Source of the DNA: Enterobacter kobei
GTDB lineage: Bacteria > Pseudomonadota > Gammaproteobacteria > Enterobacterales > Enterobacteriaceae
Direction: 5' to 3'
Length of the DNA stretch: 64,000 nucleotides
Assembly (NCBI RefSeq): GCF_001729765.1
Contig: NZ_CP017181.1
Span: 1,302,001-1,366,000, forward strand
Made by a program: the position numbers and the translations under genes. Shown here piece after piece: positions 19,339 to 29,210 of the stretch. A model generated the notes under the pieces. That model was not told the DNA's origin and made no database searches. It saw nothing but the letters and a program-made list of their open reading frames with translations. Positions within the stretch are counted from its first letter, which is position 1. Every line of letters starts with the position of its first letter.

Positions 19339-21104
19339 TGAAACTGCCAGTCAGAGAATTTGATGCTGTTGTGATTGGTGCCGGTGGCGCAGGTATGCGT
19401 GCCGCACTGCAAATTTCCCAGAGCGGCCAGACCTGTGCGCTGCTCTCTAAAGTGTTCCCGACCCGTTCCCACACTGTATCCGCGCAGGGCGGTATTACCG
19501 TTGCGCTGGGTAACTCCCATGAAGATAACTGGGAATGGCACATGTACGACACGGTAAAAGGTTCCGACTACATCGGCGACCAGGATGCCATCGAATATAT
19601 GTGTAAGACCGGCCCGGAAGCGATTCTGGAGCTGGACCACATGGGGCTGCCGTTCTCCCGTCTGGAAAACGGCACCATCTATCAGCGTCCGTTTGGCGGC
19701 CAGTCGAAAAACTTCGGCGGCGAGCAGGCGGCACGTACCGCAGCGGCGGCTGACCGTACCGGCCACGCACTGCTGCACACCCTGTATCAGCAGAACCTGA
19801 AAAACCACACCACCATCTTCTCCGAGTGGTATGCGCTGGATCTGGTGAAAAATGCCGATGGCGCAGTGGTCGGTTGTACCGCGCTGTGTATCGAAACCGG
19901 TGAAGTCGTTTACTTCAAAGCCCGCGCAACCGTGCTGGCCACCGGCGGTGCAGGCCGTATTTACCAGTCCACCACCAACGCCCACATCAACACCGGTGAC
20001 GGTGTCGGCATGGCAATCCGCGCAGGCGTGCCGGTTCAGGATATGGAAATGTGGCAGTTCCACCCAACCGGTATCGCCGGTGCCGGCGTTCTGGTAACAG
20101 AAGGCTGCCGTGGTGAAGGCGGCTACCTGCTGAACAAACACGGCGAACGCTTCATGGAGCGTTATGCCCCGAATGCGAAAGACCTGGCGGGTCGTGACGT
20201 GGTGGCGCGTTCCATCATGATCGAAATCCGTGAAGGCCGCGGCTGTGATGGCCCATGGGGTCCACACGCGAAGCTGAAACTCGACCATCTGGGTAAAGAG
20301 GTGCTGGAATCCCGTCTGCCGGGCATTCTGGAGCTGTCTCGTACCTTCGCACACGTCGACCCGGTGAAAGAGCCAATTCCTGTTATCCCAACCTGCCACT
20401 ACATGATGGGCGGTATTCCGACCAAAGTGACCGGTCAGGCGTTGACCGTGAACGAGCAGGGCGAAGATGTGGTTATTCCTGGCCTGTTCGCCGTAGGTGA
20501 AATTGCCTGCGTATCCGTTCACGGCGCAAACCGTCTCGGCGGCAACTCGCTGCTGGACCTGGTGGTATTCGGCCGTGCAGTCGGTCTGCATCTGCAGGAA
20601 TCCATTGCCGAGCAGGGCGCGCTGCGTGACGCGACCGACGACGAAATTGATGCCTCTCTTGAGCGCCTCAACCGCTGGAACGGCAACCGTAACGGCGAAG
20701 ATCCGGTGGAAATCCGTAAAGCACTGCAGGAATGCATGCAGCATAACTTCTCGGTATTCCGCGAAGGTGACGCAATGGCCAAAGGTCTTGAGCAACTGAA
20801 AGCGATCCGCGAGCGTCTGAAAAATGCCCGTCTGGATGACACCTCCAGCGAGTTCAACACCCAGCGCGTTGAATGCCTGGAGCTGGATAACCTGATGGAA
20901 ACTGCGTTCGCGACCGCGATGTCGGCAAACTTCCGTACCGAGAGCCGTGGCGCGCATAGCCGCTTCGACTTCCCGGATCGTGATGACGAAAACTGGCTGT
21001 GCCATTCCCTGTATCTGCCAGAGTCGGAATCCATGACGCGTCGTAGCGTCAACATGGAACCGAAACTGCGTCCGGCGTTCCCGCCGAAGATTCGTACTTA
21101 CTAA
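19338..21104 (+). CDS. sdhA: Succinate dehydrogenase flavoprotein subunit
   Basis: 588 aa, nearly identical to E. coli SdhA. Binds covalent FAD through the histidine of [11 protein letters not shown] (about residue 45), with the dinucleotide fold [11 protein letters not shown] at the N-terminus. Substrate-site residues lie in [15 protein letters not shown] and [10 protein letters not shown]. Oxidises succinate to fumarate and passes electrons to SdhB. An upstream in-frame GTG at 19326 is rejected because the ATG at 19338 gives the family N-terminus [11 protein letters not shown]. Confidence 0.98.
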   Translation: MKLPVREFDAVVIGAGGAGMRAALQISQSGQTCALLSKVFPTRSHTVSAQGGITVALGNSHEDNWEWHMYDTVKGSDYIGDQDAIEYMCKTGPEAILELDHMGLPFSRLENGTIYQRPFGGQSKNFGGEQAARTAAAADRTGHALLHTLYQQNLKNHTTIFSEWYALDLVKNADGAVVGCTALCIETGEVVYFKARATVLATGGAGRIYQSTTNAHINTGDGVGMAIRAGVPVQDMEMWQFHPTGIAGAGVLVTEGCRGEGGYLLNKHGERFMERYAPNAKDLAGRDVVARSIMIEIREGRGCDGPWGPHAKLKLDHLGKEVLESRLPGILELSRTFAHVDPVKEPIPVIPTCHYMMGGIPTKVTGQALTVNEQGEDVVIPGLFAVGEIACVSVHGANRLGGNSLLDLVVFGRAVGLHLQESIAEQGALRDATDDEIDASLERLNRWNGNRNGEDPVEIRKALQECMQHNFSVFREGDAMAKGLEQLKAIRERLKNARLDDTSSEFNTQRVECLELDNLMETAFATAMSANFRTESRGAHSRFDFPDRDDENWLCHSLYLPESESMTRRSVNMEPKLRPAFPPKIRTY

Positions 21105-21119
21105 TGCGGAGACAGGATA

Positions 21120-21836
21120 ATGAAACTCGAATTCTCAGTTTATCGTTATAACCCGGATGTTGATGATGCTCCGCGTATGCAGGACTACACCCTGGAAGCG
21201 GAAGAAGGTCGCGACATGATGCTGCTGGATGCGTTAATCCAGCTGAAAGAAAAAGATCCGACACTGTCGTTCCGTCGCTCCTGCCGTGAAGGGGTCTGCG
21301 GCTCTGATGGCGTGAACATGAACGGCAAAAATGGCCTGGCCTGCATCACGCCAATTTCCGCGTTGCAGCGTCCTGGTCAGAAAATTGTTATCCGTCCTCT
21401 GCCAGGCCTGCCGGTCGTGCGTGATTTGGTGGTAGACATGGGGCAATTCTATGCACAATATGAGAAGATTAAGCCTTACTTATTGAATAATGGGCAAAAT
21501 CCACCCGCTCGCGAGCACTTACAGTCTCCTGAGCAGCGTGAAAAACTCGATGGGTTGTACGAGTGTATTCTCTGCGCATGTTGTTCAACGTCCTGTCCGT
21601 CGTTCTGGTGGAACCCGGACAAGTTTATCGGCCCGGCCGGTCTGCTGGCTGCCTATCGCTTCCTGATCGATAGCCGCGACACCGAAACCGAGAGTCGTCT
21701 GGAAGGACTGAGTGACGCTTTCAGCGTATTCCGCTGCCATAGCATCATGAACTGCGTCAGTGTATGTCCGAAGGGACTGAACCCGACGCGCGCCATCGGC
21801 CATATTAAGTCGATGCTGCTGCAGCGCAGTGCGTAA
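21120..21836 (+). CDS. sdhB: Succinate dehydrogenase iron-sulfur subunit
   Basis: 238 aa. Three clusters are visible: [2Fe-2S] ligands in SCREGVCGSDGV with a later cysteine in NGLAC, [4Fe-4S] in CILCACCSTSCP, and [3Fe-4S] sharing cysteines with CHSIMNCVSVCPKG. It carries electrons from SdhA to ubiquinone at the SdhC/SdhD interface. Last gene of the sdh part; sucA follows after 238 nt containing REP elements. Confidence 0.98.
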   Translation: MKLEFSVYRYNPDVDDAPRMQDYTLEAEEGRDMMLLDALIQLKEKDPTLSFRRSCREGVCGSDGVNMNGKNGLACITPISALQRPGQKIVIRPLPGLPVVRDLVVDMGQFYAQYEKIKPYLLNNGQNPPAREHLQSPEQREKLDGLYECILCACCSTSCPSFWWNPDKFIGPAGLLAAYRFLIDSRDTETESRLEGLSDAFSVFRCHSIMNCVSVCPKGLNPTRAIGHIKSMLLQRSA

Positions 21837-21844
21837 GTAAAAAC

Positions 21845-21910
21845 GCCGGATGGCGCTGCGCTTATCCGGCCTATGTAACAGTAGGCCCGGTAAGCGTAGC
21901 GCCACCGGGC
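21845..21910. repeat. Pair of REP elements (BIME) between sdhB and sucA
   Basis: Two inverted REP units: gccgga...tccggc (21845-21870) and gcccgg...ccgggc (21885-21910), in opposite orientation. They have the characteristic TGGCGCTGCGCTTA and TAAGCGTAGCGCCA cores. REPs at this place could stabilise the upstream sdh mRNA segment. Confidence 0.85.
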
Positions 21911-21918
21911 AAATTGCA

Positions 21919-21966
21919 GAAACCTTTAAAAACTGCCCTGAAGTTTAGACAGTTTCTAAAGGTTCC
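21919..21966 (+). promoter_or_regulatory. Long imperfect stem-loop in the sucA leader
   Basis: Arms 21919-21935 and 21950-21966 are complementary at 15 of 17 positions around a 14-nt loop. It lies just after the REP pair and about 110 nt before the sucA ATG. No T-run follows, so it is more likely an RNA-processing or regulatory structure than a terminator. Confidence 0.5.
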
Positions 21967-22074
21967 TTCGCGGGCCAAATGAAAAGAGCTCGCAGGTGAA
22001 CCCCGGCACGTACACGTGGTGTGCGTGGTAGTTTCTACGGCGAAAGTAAGCATAAAAATGCTTAAGGGATCACG

Positions 22075-24882
22075 ATGCAGAACGGCGCAATGAAAGCCTG
22101 GCTGGACTCTTCTTTCCTTTCTGGTGCGAACCAGAGCTGGATTGAACAGCTCTATGAAGACTTCTTAACCGATCCTGACTCAGTGGACGCAAACTGGCGT
22201 TCCATGTTCCAGCAGTTGCCTGGCACAGGGGTCAAACCGGATCAATTCCATTCCAAAACACGTGATTATTTCCGTCGTCTGGCGAAGGATGCCTCACGTT
22301 ACTCTTCTGCGATTTCCGACCCTGACACCAATGCGAAGCAGGTTAAAGTCCTGCAGCTTATCAACGCTTATCGCTTCCGTGGTCACCAGCATGCGAATCT
22401 CGATCCGCTGGGACTGTGGCAGCAAGAACGTGTGGCCGATCTCGATCCGGCGTATCACGATCTGACCGAGGCCGATTTCCAGGAAAGCTTTAACGTAGGT
22501 TCTTTTGCCATCGGCAAAGACACGATGAAGCTGGGCGAACTCATTGATGCGCTCAAGCAAACCTACTGCGGCTCCATCGGCGCGGAATACATGCACATTA
22601 CCTCTACCGAAGAGAAACGCTGGATCCAGCAGCGCATCGAATCCGTAGCGGGCCATGCGAATTTCTCAGCAGACGAGAAAAAACGTTTCCTTGGCGAACT
22701 GACTGCAGCAGAGGGTCTTGAGCGCTATCTGGGCGCGAAATTCCCGGGCGCAAAGCGCTTCTCGCTGGAAGGCGGCGACGCGCTGGTGCCGATGCTGAAA
22801 GAGCTGATTCGTCATGCAGGCAAGAGCGGTACCCGTGAAGTGGTACTGGGCATGGCGCACCGTGGTCGTCTGAACGTCCTGGTCAACGTGCTGGGTAAAA
22901 AACCGCAGGACCTGTTCGACGAATTTGCGGGCAAACATAAAGAGCACCTCGGCACCGGCGACGTGAAGTACCACATGGGCTTCTCGTCTGATATCGAAAC
23001 CGAAGGCGGTCTGGTTCACCTGGCGCTGGCGTTTAACCCGTCACACCTGGAGATCGTCAGCCCGGTGGTTATCGGTTCCGTGCGAGCGCGTCTGGATCGT
23101 CTGGACGAGCCAAGCAGCAACAAAGTGCTGCCAATCACCATTCACGGTGATGCGGCGGTAACCGGGCAGGGCGTGGTTCAGGAAACCCTGAACATGTCGA
23201 AAGCGCGTGGTTATGAAGTGGGCGGTACCGTTCGCATCGTGATCAACAACCAGGTGGGCTTCACCACCTCTAACCCGCTGGATGCTCGCTCTACACCATA
23301 TTGCACCGACATCGGTAAAATGGTTCAGGCGCCGATCTTCCACGTGAACGCGGACGATCCGGAAGCTGTCGCTTTCGTGACCCGTCTGGCGCTGGACTTC
23401 CGTAATACCTTCAAACGCGATGTGTTCATTGACCTCTTTTGCTACCGCCGTCACGGCCACAACGAAGCGGATGAGCCAAGTGCAACCCAGCCGCTGATGT
23501 ATCAGAAAATCAAAAAACACCCGACGCCACGCAAAATCTATGCTGACAAGCTGGAAAGCGAAAAAGTGGCGACGCTGGAAGATGCGACCGAACTGGTCAA
23601 CCTCTACCGCGATGCGCTGGATGCGGGTGAATGCGTAGTGAAAGAGCTGCGTCCGATGAACATGCACTCCTTTACCTGGTCGCCGTACCTCAACCACGAG
23701 TGGGATGAGAGCTACCCGAACAAGGTTGAGATGAAGCGTCTGCAGGAGCTGGCTAAACGCATCAGCACCGTACCAGACGCTATCGAGATGCAGTCTCGCG
23801 TGGCGAAAATCTATGCTGACCGTCAGTCCATGGCAGCAGGTGAGAAGCTGTTTGACTGGGGTGGCGCGGAAACGCTGGCTTATGCAACGCTGGTTGACGA
23901 AGGCATTCCCGTGCGTCTGTCCGGCGAAGATGCGGGCCGTGGCACCTTCTTCCACCGTCACGCGGTGGTTCACAATCAGTCTAACGGTTCAACCTATACC
24001 CCACTGCAGCACGTCCACAACGGTCAGGGCCAGTTCAAGGTCTGGGACTCCGTACTGTCTGAAGAAGCGGTACTGGCCTTCGAATACGGCTACGCCACCG
24101 CTGAACCACGCACCCTGACCATCTGGGAAGCGCAGTTCGGTGACTTCGCGAACGGTGCGCAGGTCGTTATCGACCAGTTCATCTCCTCCGGCGAGCAGAA
24201 GTGGGGCCGCATGTGTGGTCTGGTCATGCTGCTGCCGCACGGTTATGAAGGCCAGGGTCCGGAGCACTCCTCCGCGCGTCTGGAACGCTATCTGCAACTT
24301 TGCGCTGAGCAGAACATGCAGGTTTGCGTGCCGTCCACTCCGGCTCAGGTCTACCACATGCTGCGTCGTCAGGCACTGCGCGGTATGCGCCGTCCGCTGG
24401 TGGTCATGTCTCCGAAATCCCTGCTGCGCCATCCGCTGGCGGTATCCAGCCTGGATGAGCTGGCAAACGGCACCTTCCTGCCAGCCATCGGTGAGATTGA
24501 CGAGCTGGATCCGCAGGCCGTGAAGCGTGTGGTGATGTGTTCTGGTAAGGTTTATTACGACCTGCTGGAACAGCGCCGTAAGAACGATCAGAAAGATGTC
24601 GCCATCGTGCGTATCGAACAGCTTTATCCGTTCCCGCATCAGGCGATGCAGGAAGTGCTGAAACCTTACGCTCACGTTCATGATTTTGTCTGGTGCCAGG
24701 AAGAGCCGCTTAACCAGGGCGCATGGTACTGCAGCCAGCATCATTTCCGTGAAGTGATTCCATTTGGGTCCGCTCTGCGTTACGCAGGTCGCCCGGCCTC
24801 CGCCTCTCCGGCGGTAGGGTATATGTCCGTTCACCAGAAGCAGCAACAAGATCTGGTCAATGACGCGCTGAACGTCGATTAA
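22075..24882 (+). CDS. sucA: 2-oxoglutarate dehydrogenase E1 component
   Basis: 935 aa (E. coli 933). Thiamine-diphosphate-dependent E1 of the 2-oxoglutarate dehydrogenase complex, which decarboxylates 2-oxoglutarate and transfers succinyl to the lipoyl arm of SucB. The N-terminal segment [14 protein letters not shown] is the E2-binding region. The ThDP domain shows [25 protein letters not shown] and [10 protein letters not shown]. The C-terminal part includes [15 protein letters not shown] and [16 protein letters not shown]. It shares the suc transcript with sucBCD. Confidence 0.98.
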   Translation: MQNGAMKAWLDSSFLSGANQSWIEQLYEDFLTDPDSVDANWRSMFQQLPGTGVKPDQFHSKTRDYFRRLAKDASRYSSAISDPDTNAKQVKVLQLINAYRFRGHQHANLDPLGLWQQERVADLDPAYHDLTEADFQESFNVGSFAIGKDTMKLGELIDALKQTYCGSIGAEYMHITSTEEKRWIQQRIESVAGHANFSADEKKRFLGELTAAEGLERYLGAKFPGAKRFSLEGGDALVPMLKELIRHAGKSGTREVVLGMAHRGRLNVLVNVLGKKPQDLFDEFAGKHKEHLGTGDVKYHMGFSSDIETEGGLVHLALAFNPSHLEIVSPVVIGSVRARLDRLDEPSSNKVLPITIHGDAAVTGQGVVQETLNMSKARGYEVGGTVRIVINNQVGFTTSNPLDARSTPYCTDIGKMVQAPIFHVNADDPEAVAFVTRLALDFRNTFKRDVFIDLFCYRRHGHNEADEPSATQPLMYQKIKKHPTPRKIYADKLESEKVATLEDATELVNLYRDALDAGECVVKELRPMNMHSFTWSPYLNHEWDESYPNKVEMKRLQELAKRISTVPDAIEMQSRVAKIYADRQSMAAGEKLFDWGGAETLAYATLVDEGIPVRLSGEDAGRGTFFHRHAVVHNQSNGSTYTPLQHVHNGQGQFKVWDSVLSEEAVLAFEYGYATAEPRTLTIWEAQFGDFANGAQVVIDQFISSGEQKWGRMCGLVMLLPHGYEGQGPEHSSARLERYLQLCAEQNMQVCVPSTPAQVYHMLRRQALRGMRRPLVVMSPKSLLRHPLAVSSLDELANGTFLPAIGEIDELDPQAVKRVVMCSGKVYYDLLEQRRKNDQKDVAIVRIEQLYPFPHQAMQEVLKPYAHVHDFVWCQEEPLNQGAWYCSQHHFREVIPFGSALRYAGRPASASPAVGYMSVHQKQQQDLVNDALNVD

Positions 24883-24896
24883 TTAAAGGATACATA

Positions 24897-26120
24897 ATGA
24901 GTAGCGTAGATATTCTTGTTCCCGACCTGCCTGAATCTGTAGCAGATGCGACCGTCGCTACCTGGCACAAAAAACCAGGCGATGCCGTTAAGCGCGATGA
25001 AGTGCTGGTAGAAATCGAAACTGACAAAGTGGTACTGGAAGTACCGGCTTCGGCGGATGGCGTACTGGACGCGGTGCTGGAAGATGAAGGTACGACCGTC
25101 ACCTCTCGTCAGATCCTGGGTCGCCTGCGTGAAGGCAACAGCGCGGGTAAAGAGTCCAGCGCCAAGTCTGAAGAGAAAGCCTCTACGCCGGCTCAGCGCC
25201 AGCAGGCTTCTCTGGAAGAACAGTCTAACGACGCCCTCAGCCCGGCGATCCGTCGCCTGCTGGCTGAACATAGCCTTGACCCGGCTGCCATCAAAGGCAC
25301 CGGTGTGGGTGGCCGTCTGACGCGTGAAGACATCGACAAGCACCTGGCGAAAGCACCTGCTCAGGCAGAAGCGAAAGCCCCTGCGGCAGCGCCAGCAGCA
25401 GCTCAGCCTGCTCTGGGTGCCCGTAGCGAAAAACGCGTCCCAATGACGCGCCTGCGTAAGCGTGTAGCCGAGCGTCTGCTGGAAGCGAAAAACTCCACCG
25501 CGATGCTGACCACCTTCAACGAAGTGAACATGAAGCCAATCATGGACCTGCGTAAGCAGTACGGTGACGCGTTTGAAAAACGTCACGGTATCCGTCTGGG
25601 CTTTATGTCCTTCTACGTGAAGGCTGTCGTTGAAGCGCTGAAACGCTACCCGGAAGTGAACGCGTCCATCGATGGCGATGATGTGGTTTACCACAACTAT
25701 TTCGACGTCAGCATGGCGGTTTCTACCCCACGTGGTCTGGTCACCCCGGTTCTGCGTGATGTGGATACCCTGGGTATGGCTGACATCGAGAAAAATATCA
25801 AAGAGCTGGCTGTTAAAGGCCGCGACGGCAAGCTGACCGTAGACGACCTGACCGGCGGTAACTTCACCATTACCAACGGCGGCGTATTCGGCTCGCTGAT
25901 GTCTACCCCGATCATTAACCCGCCGCAGAGCGCGATCCTGGGTATGCATGCCATTAAAGATCGTCCGATGGCGGTAGACGGTAAAGTTGAGATCCTGCCA
26001 ATGATGTACCTGGCGCTCTCTTACGATCACCGCCTGATCGACGGCCGCGAGTCCGTGGGCTTCCTGGTTGCCATTAAAGAGCTGCTGGAAGATCCAACGC
26101 GTCTGCTGCTGGACGTCTAG
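24897..26120 (+). CDS. sucB: Dihydrolipoyl succinyltransferase (E2)
   Basis: 407 aa (E. coli 405). The N-terminal lipoyl domain has the lipoylated lysine K44 in [12 protein letters not shown] linker and a peripheral-subunit-binding domain (about 110-150, [11 protein letters not shown]) follow, then an Ala/Pro-rich linker and the catalytic core ending with [11 protein letters not shown] (histidine 378, aspartate 382). It forms the 24-meric core of the complex and transfers succinyl to CoA. Confidence 0.98.
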   Translation: MSSVDILVPDLPESVADATVATWHKKPGDAVKRDEVLVEIETDKVVLEVPASADGVLDAVLEDEGTTVTSRQILGRLREGNSAGKESSAKSEEKASTPAQRQQASLEEQSNDALSPAIRRLLAEHSLDPAAIKGTGVGGRLTREDIDKHLAKAPAQAEAKAPAAAPAAAQPALGARSEKRVPMTRLRKRVAERLLEAKNSTAMLTTFNEVNMKPIMDLRKQYGDAFEKRHGIRLGFMSFYVKAVVEALKRYPEVNASIDGDDVVYHNYFDVSMAVSTPRGLVTPVLRDVDTLGMADIEKNIKELAVKGRDGKLTVDDLTGGNFTITNGGVFGSLMSTPIINPPQSAILGMHAIKDRPMAVDGKVEILPMMYLALSYDHRLIDGRESVGFLVAIKELLEDPTRLLLDV

Positions 26121-26132
26121 TTTTGCAGTCTT

Positions 26133-26157
26133 GCCCGGCGGCGTATGGCTGCCGGGC
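26133..26157 (+). promoter_or_regulatory. REP-like hairpin between sucB and sucC
   Basis: GCCCGGC (26133-26139) pairs with GCCGGGC (26151-26157) around an 11-nt loop. There is no T-run. It sits in the 83-nt sucB-sucC gap and may protect or separate the two mRNA halves. Confidence 0.6.
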
Positions 26158-26203
26158 CACTAAAAGCACTACCTAACGATTACCTGAAGGATGGATAGAA
26201 CAC

Positions 26204-27370
26204 ATGAACTTACATGAATATCAGGCCAAACAGCTGTTTGCCCGGTATGGCTTACCGGCTCCGGTGGGTTATGCCTGTACTACCCCGCGTGAAGCAGAAG
26301 AAGCCGCATCTAAAATCGGTTCCGGCCCGTGGGTAGTTAAATGTCAGGTTCACGCTGGTGGCCGTGGTAAAGCGGGCGGTGTGAAGGTTGTTAAGAGCAA
26401 AGAAGAGATTCGTGCGTTTGCTGAACATTGGCTCGGCAAACGTCTGGTGACCTACCAGACAGATGCGAACGGCCAGCCGGTTAACCAGATCCTGGTTGAA
26501 GCTGCGACGGATATCGCTAAAGAGCTGTACCTGGGCGCGGTTGTTGACCGTAGCTCCCGTCGCGTGGTGTTCATGGCGTCTACCGAAGGCGGCGTGGAAA
26601 TCGAAAAAGTGGCGGAAGAAACCCCACATCTGATCCACAAAGTGGCGATCGATCCGCTGGCAGGCCCAATGCCTTACCAGGGTCGCGAGCTGGCGTTCAA
26701 ACTGGGTCTGGAAGGCAAGCTGGTTCAGCAGTTCACCAAGATCTTCATGGGTCTGGCGACTATCTTCCTGGAGCGCGACCTGGCGCTGATCGAGATTAAC
26801 CCGCTGGTGATCACCACCCAGGGCGATCTGATCTGCCTCGACGGCAAACTGGGTGCTGACGGCAACGCGCTGTTCCGCCAGCCGGATCTGCGCGAAATGC
26901 GCGACCAGTCTCAGGAAGACCCTCGTGAAGCACAGGCTGCACAGTGGGAGCTGAACTACGTGGCGCTGGACGGCAACATCGGCTGTATGGTCAACGGTGC
27001 GGGCCTGGCAATGGGCACCATGGACATCGTTAAGCTGCACGGTGGTGAGCCAGCGAACTTCCTCGACGTGGGCGGTGGCGCAACCAAAGAGCGCGTGACC
27101 GAAGCGTTCAAAATCATCCTCTCTGACGACAATGTTAAAGCGGTTCTGGTTAACATCTTCGGCGGCATCGTTCGTTGCGACCTGATCGCCGACGGTATCA
27201 TTGGTGCGGTAGAAGAAGTGGGTGTTAACGTTCCGGTGGTTGTACGTCTGGAAGGTAACAACGCTGAACTCGGCGCGAAAAAACTGGCTGACAGCGGCCT
27301 GAATATTATTGCAGCGAAAAGTCTGACGGATGCAGCTCAGCAGGTTGTTGCCGCAGTGGAGGGGAAATAA
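26204..27370 (+). CDS. sucC: Succinyl-CoA synthetase beta subunit
   Basis: 388 aa. ATP-grasp protein that, with SucD, converts succinyl-CoA, ADP and Pi to succinate, CoA and ATP. Family motifs include [17 protein letters not shown] near residue 50, LIEINPL, and [10 protein letters not shown] in the C-terminal domain that contacts SucD. The stop overlaps the sucD ATG by one base (TAATG). Confidence 0.98.
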   Translation: MNLHEYQAKQLFARYGLPAPVGYACTTPREAEEAASKIGSGPWVVKCQVHAGGRGKAGGVKVVKSKEEIRAFAEHWLGKRLVTYQTDANGQPVNQILVEAATDIAKELYLGAVVDRSSRRVVFMASTEGGVEIEKVAEETPHLIHKVAIDPLAGPMPYQGRELAFKLGLEGKLVQQFTKIFMGLATIFLERDLALIEINPLVITTQGDLICLDGKLGADGNALFRQPDLREMRDQSQEDPREAQAAQWELNYVALDGNIGCMVNGAGLAMGTMDIVKLHGGEPANFLDVGGGATKERVTEAFKIILSDDNVKAVLVNIFGGIVRCDLIADGIIGAVEEVGVNVPVVVRLEGNNAELGAKKLADSGLNIIAAKSLTDAAQQVVAAVEGK

Positions 27371-28239
27371 TGTCAGTTTTAATTAATAAAGATACCAAGG
27401 TTATCTGCCAGGGCTTCACCGGTAGCCAGGGGACTTTCCACTCCGAACAGGCGATTGCCTACGGCACGCAGATGGTTGGCGGCGTCACGCCAGGTAAAGG
27501 TGGCACCACGCACCTGGGCCTGCCGGTGTTCAACACCGTGCGTGAAGCCGTAGAAGCGACGGGCGCAACCGCGACCGTTATTTACGTTCCGGCACCGTTC
27601 TGCAAAGATTCCATTCTGGAAGCGATCGACGCGGGCATCAAACTGATCATCACCATCACTGAAGGTATCCCGACGCTGGATATGCTGACCGTGAAAGTGA
27701 AGCTGGATGAAGCCGGCGTGCGCATGATCGGCCCGAACTGCCCGGGTGTTATCACGCCAGGCGAATGCAAAATCGGCATCATGCCGGGTCATATTCACAA
27801 GCCGGGCAAAGTAGGCATCGTGTCCCGTTCCGGTACCCTGACCTATGAAGCCGTTAAGCAGACCACCGATTACGGCTTCGGCCAGTCCACCTGTGTGGGC
27901 ATCGGCGGTGACCCGATCCCGGGCTCTAACTTCATCGACATCCTGAAACTGTTCCAGGAAGATCCACAGACCGAAGCGATCGTGATGATTGGTGAGATCG
28001 GTGGTAGCGCGGAAGAAGAAGCGGCTGCTTACATCAAAGAACACGTGACCAAGCCGGTTGTCGGTTACATCGCGGGTGTGACCGCGCCGAAAGGCAAGCG
28101 TATGGGTCACGCAGGGGCGATCATCGCCGGTGGTAAAGGTACGGCTGACGAGAAATTCGCAGCGCTCGAAGCCGCAGGCGTGAAAACCGTTCGCAGCCTG
28201 GCGGATATCGGCGAAGCACTGAAATCCATCATTAAGTAA
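27370..28239 (+). CDS. sucD: Succinyl-CoA synthetase alpha subunit
   Basis: 289 aa. The CoA-binding Rossmann domain begins with [18 protein letters not shown]. The phosphohistidine lies in [11 protein letters not shown] (about residue 247). [11 protein letters not shown] and [12 protein letters not shown] are also conserved. Last coding gene of the sdh-suc cluster; its 3' UTR carries hairpins and a likely SdhX small RNA. Confidence 0.98.
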   Translation: MSVLINKDTKVICQGFTGSQGTFHSEQAIAYGTQMVGGVTPGKGGTTHLGLPVFNTVREAVEATGATATVIYVPAPFCKDSILEAIDAGIKLIITITEGIPTLDMLTVKVKLDEAGVRMIGPNCPGVITPGECKIGIMPGHIHKPGKVGIVSRSGTLTYEAVKQTTDYGFGQSTCVGIGGDPIPGSNFIDILKLFQEDPQTEAIVMIGEIGGSAEEEAAAYIKEHVTKPVVGYIAGVTAPKGKRMGHAGAIIAGGKGTADEKFAALEAAGVKTVRSLADIGEALKSIIK

Positions 28240-28249
28240 GTCCTCTCTG

Positions 28250-28325
28250 CTCCCCGACAGGGGAGCGTTGAAGTAAAAAAATGTCCGTTTCGACATGGTT
28301 GGCCGCTGAAAAGCGGCCTTTTTTA
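28250..28325 (+). ncRNA. sdhX: Likely SdhX small RNA from the sucD 3' UTR
   Basis: In E. coli the 3' end of the sdh-suc mRNA is processed to the small RNA SdhX (RybD), which represses acetate metabolism genes. Here the same position holds a hairpin (gctcccc/ggggagc, 28250-28267), a short unpaired stretch including TCCGTTTCGACATGG, and a strong terminator stem. The identification rests on position and layout only; boundaries are approximate. Confidence 0.5.
28301..28323. terminator. Terminator of the suc operon
   Basis: GGCCGCT-GAAA-AGCGGCC stem followed by T6. It overlaps the stop region of convergent mngR and ends the plus-strand suc transcript. Confidence 0.92.
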
Positions 28326-29039
28326 TTGCCTGCGTTTGGCAACGAGCGTGAACTTGTAATCGTCGGTATTGAAGACGTTGCGACTGTATTCAAATACCCG
28401 TCCGTCCTTCAGGAAACCGCGGGAGGCTTTTTCCAGGATCGGTTTGGCCGGATCGAGCGCCAGCGCGGCGATCGCCTCCTCTGATGGCATGATCGGCACC
28501 AGCTCCTGCTCGCTGCGATCGATAACCATCTTTTTGATCTGCTCGATGTAGTGGTATTTCGAATTTTCCATTACGTCCCAGGTGAGGTCGGGAAACATTG
28601 CCAGCGGCATCCATGTCTCTTCCAGGTTAACCGGCTTCTGCTTGATGAAGCGTACGCGCTTCACGTGCCAGACTTTATCCTCCGGATTGATGGCCAGCGT
28701 TGCCGCAAGCCGCTCATCGGCTTTCACCACTTCAAAAATTTTAACATCACTGTGCGTATCGACGTTTCGGTCAGCCAGCTTTTCGTAAAAACCGGTGAGC
28801 TGGTAGATATCGTAATTTACGCGTTCCTCTTTTACATAAGAGCCGCTGCCCTGAATGCTTTCGATAATCTGCTCATCAGCCAGCAGTTTCAGGGCCTGCC
28901 GGACGGTGACACGGCTAACGCTGAACGTCTCCTGAAGGCTGGACTCCGTCGGGAGCGCGTCACCGGGTTTTAACTCCCCGGCGTTAATTTTCTCGCGAAA
29001 CGCATCGGCTATCTGCCGGTACATCGGTTTATTACCCAT
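28323..29039 (-). CDS. mngR: MngR, GntR-family repressor of mannosyl-D-glycerate genes
   Basis: 238 aa (E. coli 240, formerly FarR). The N-terminal winged helix (about 1-75) has YRQIADAFREKI and SRVTVRQALKLL followed by IQGSGSYVKEE. The C-terminal UTRA ligand-binding domain (about 90-235) has HVKRVRFIKQKPVNLEETWMP and ends with the EYSRNVFNTDDYKF region. It is divergent from mngAB, and a palindrome in the gap is a good candidate for its operator. It converges on sucD. Confidence 0.94.
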   Translation of the reverse strand: MGNKPMYRQIADAFREKINAGELKPGDALPTESSLQETFSVSRVTVRQALKLLADEQIIESIQGSGSYVKEERVNYDIYQLTGFYEKLADRNVDTHSDVKIFEVVKADERLAATLAINPEDKVWHVKRVRFIKQKPVNLEETWMPLAMFPDLTWDVMENSKYHYIEQIKKMVIDRSEQELVPIMPSEEAIAALALDPAKPILEKASRGFLKDGRVFEYSRNVFNTDDYKFTLVAKRRQ

Positions 29040-29090
29040 TTGATTGCGCCTGCTTAATACCTTTTCAGGGAATTATGCATTCAACTGATG

Positions 29091-29109
29091 ATTTGTAAAT
29101 AATACAAAT
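29091..29109. promoter_or_regulatory. Candidate MngR operator
   Basis: Perfect palindrome ATTTGTA-N5-TACAAAT between mngR and mngA. A further half-site TACAAAT lies at 29114-29120, with AATACAAAT repeated directly 11 bp apart. Spacing and A/T content suit a GntR-family dimer. The link to MngR is inference from position. Confidence 0.6.
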
Positions 29110-29129
29110 AAAATACAAATTGGCTTATT

Positions 29130-29145
29130 AGTGAAAGTGATCACA
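29130..29145. promoter_or_regulatory. CRP-like site in the mngR-mngA gap
   Basis: AGTGA-N6-TCACA, close to the CRP consensus TGTGA-N6-TCACA. It would make mngAB subject to catabolite control, as is usual for PTS sugar operons. Confidence 0.6.
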
Positions 29146-29210
29146 TACATGTATTATAAGGTCTGCCAGAATCCATCCCAGACAATAACGATCTAAATGT
29201 GAGGATCACT

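Noticed and set aside
19308..21005. 565-codon minus-strand ORF opposite sdhA
   Set aside because: Shadow of sdhA codon bias; no family features and no promoter or ribosome-site context.
23041..23973. 310-codon minus-strand ORF opposite sucA
   Set aside because: Shadow frame; sucA is intact and conserved throughout.
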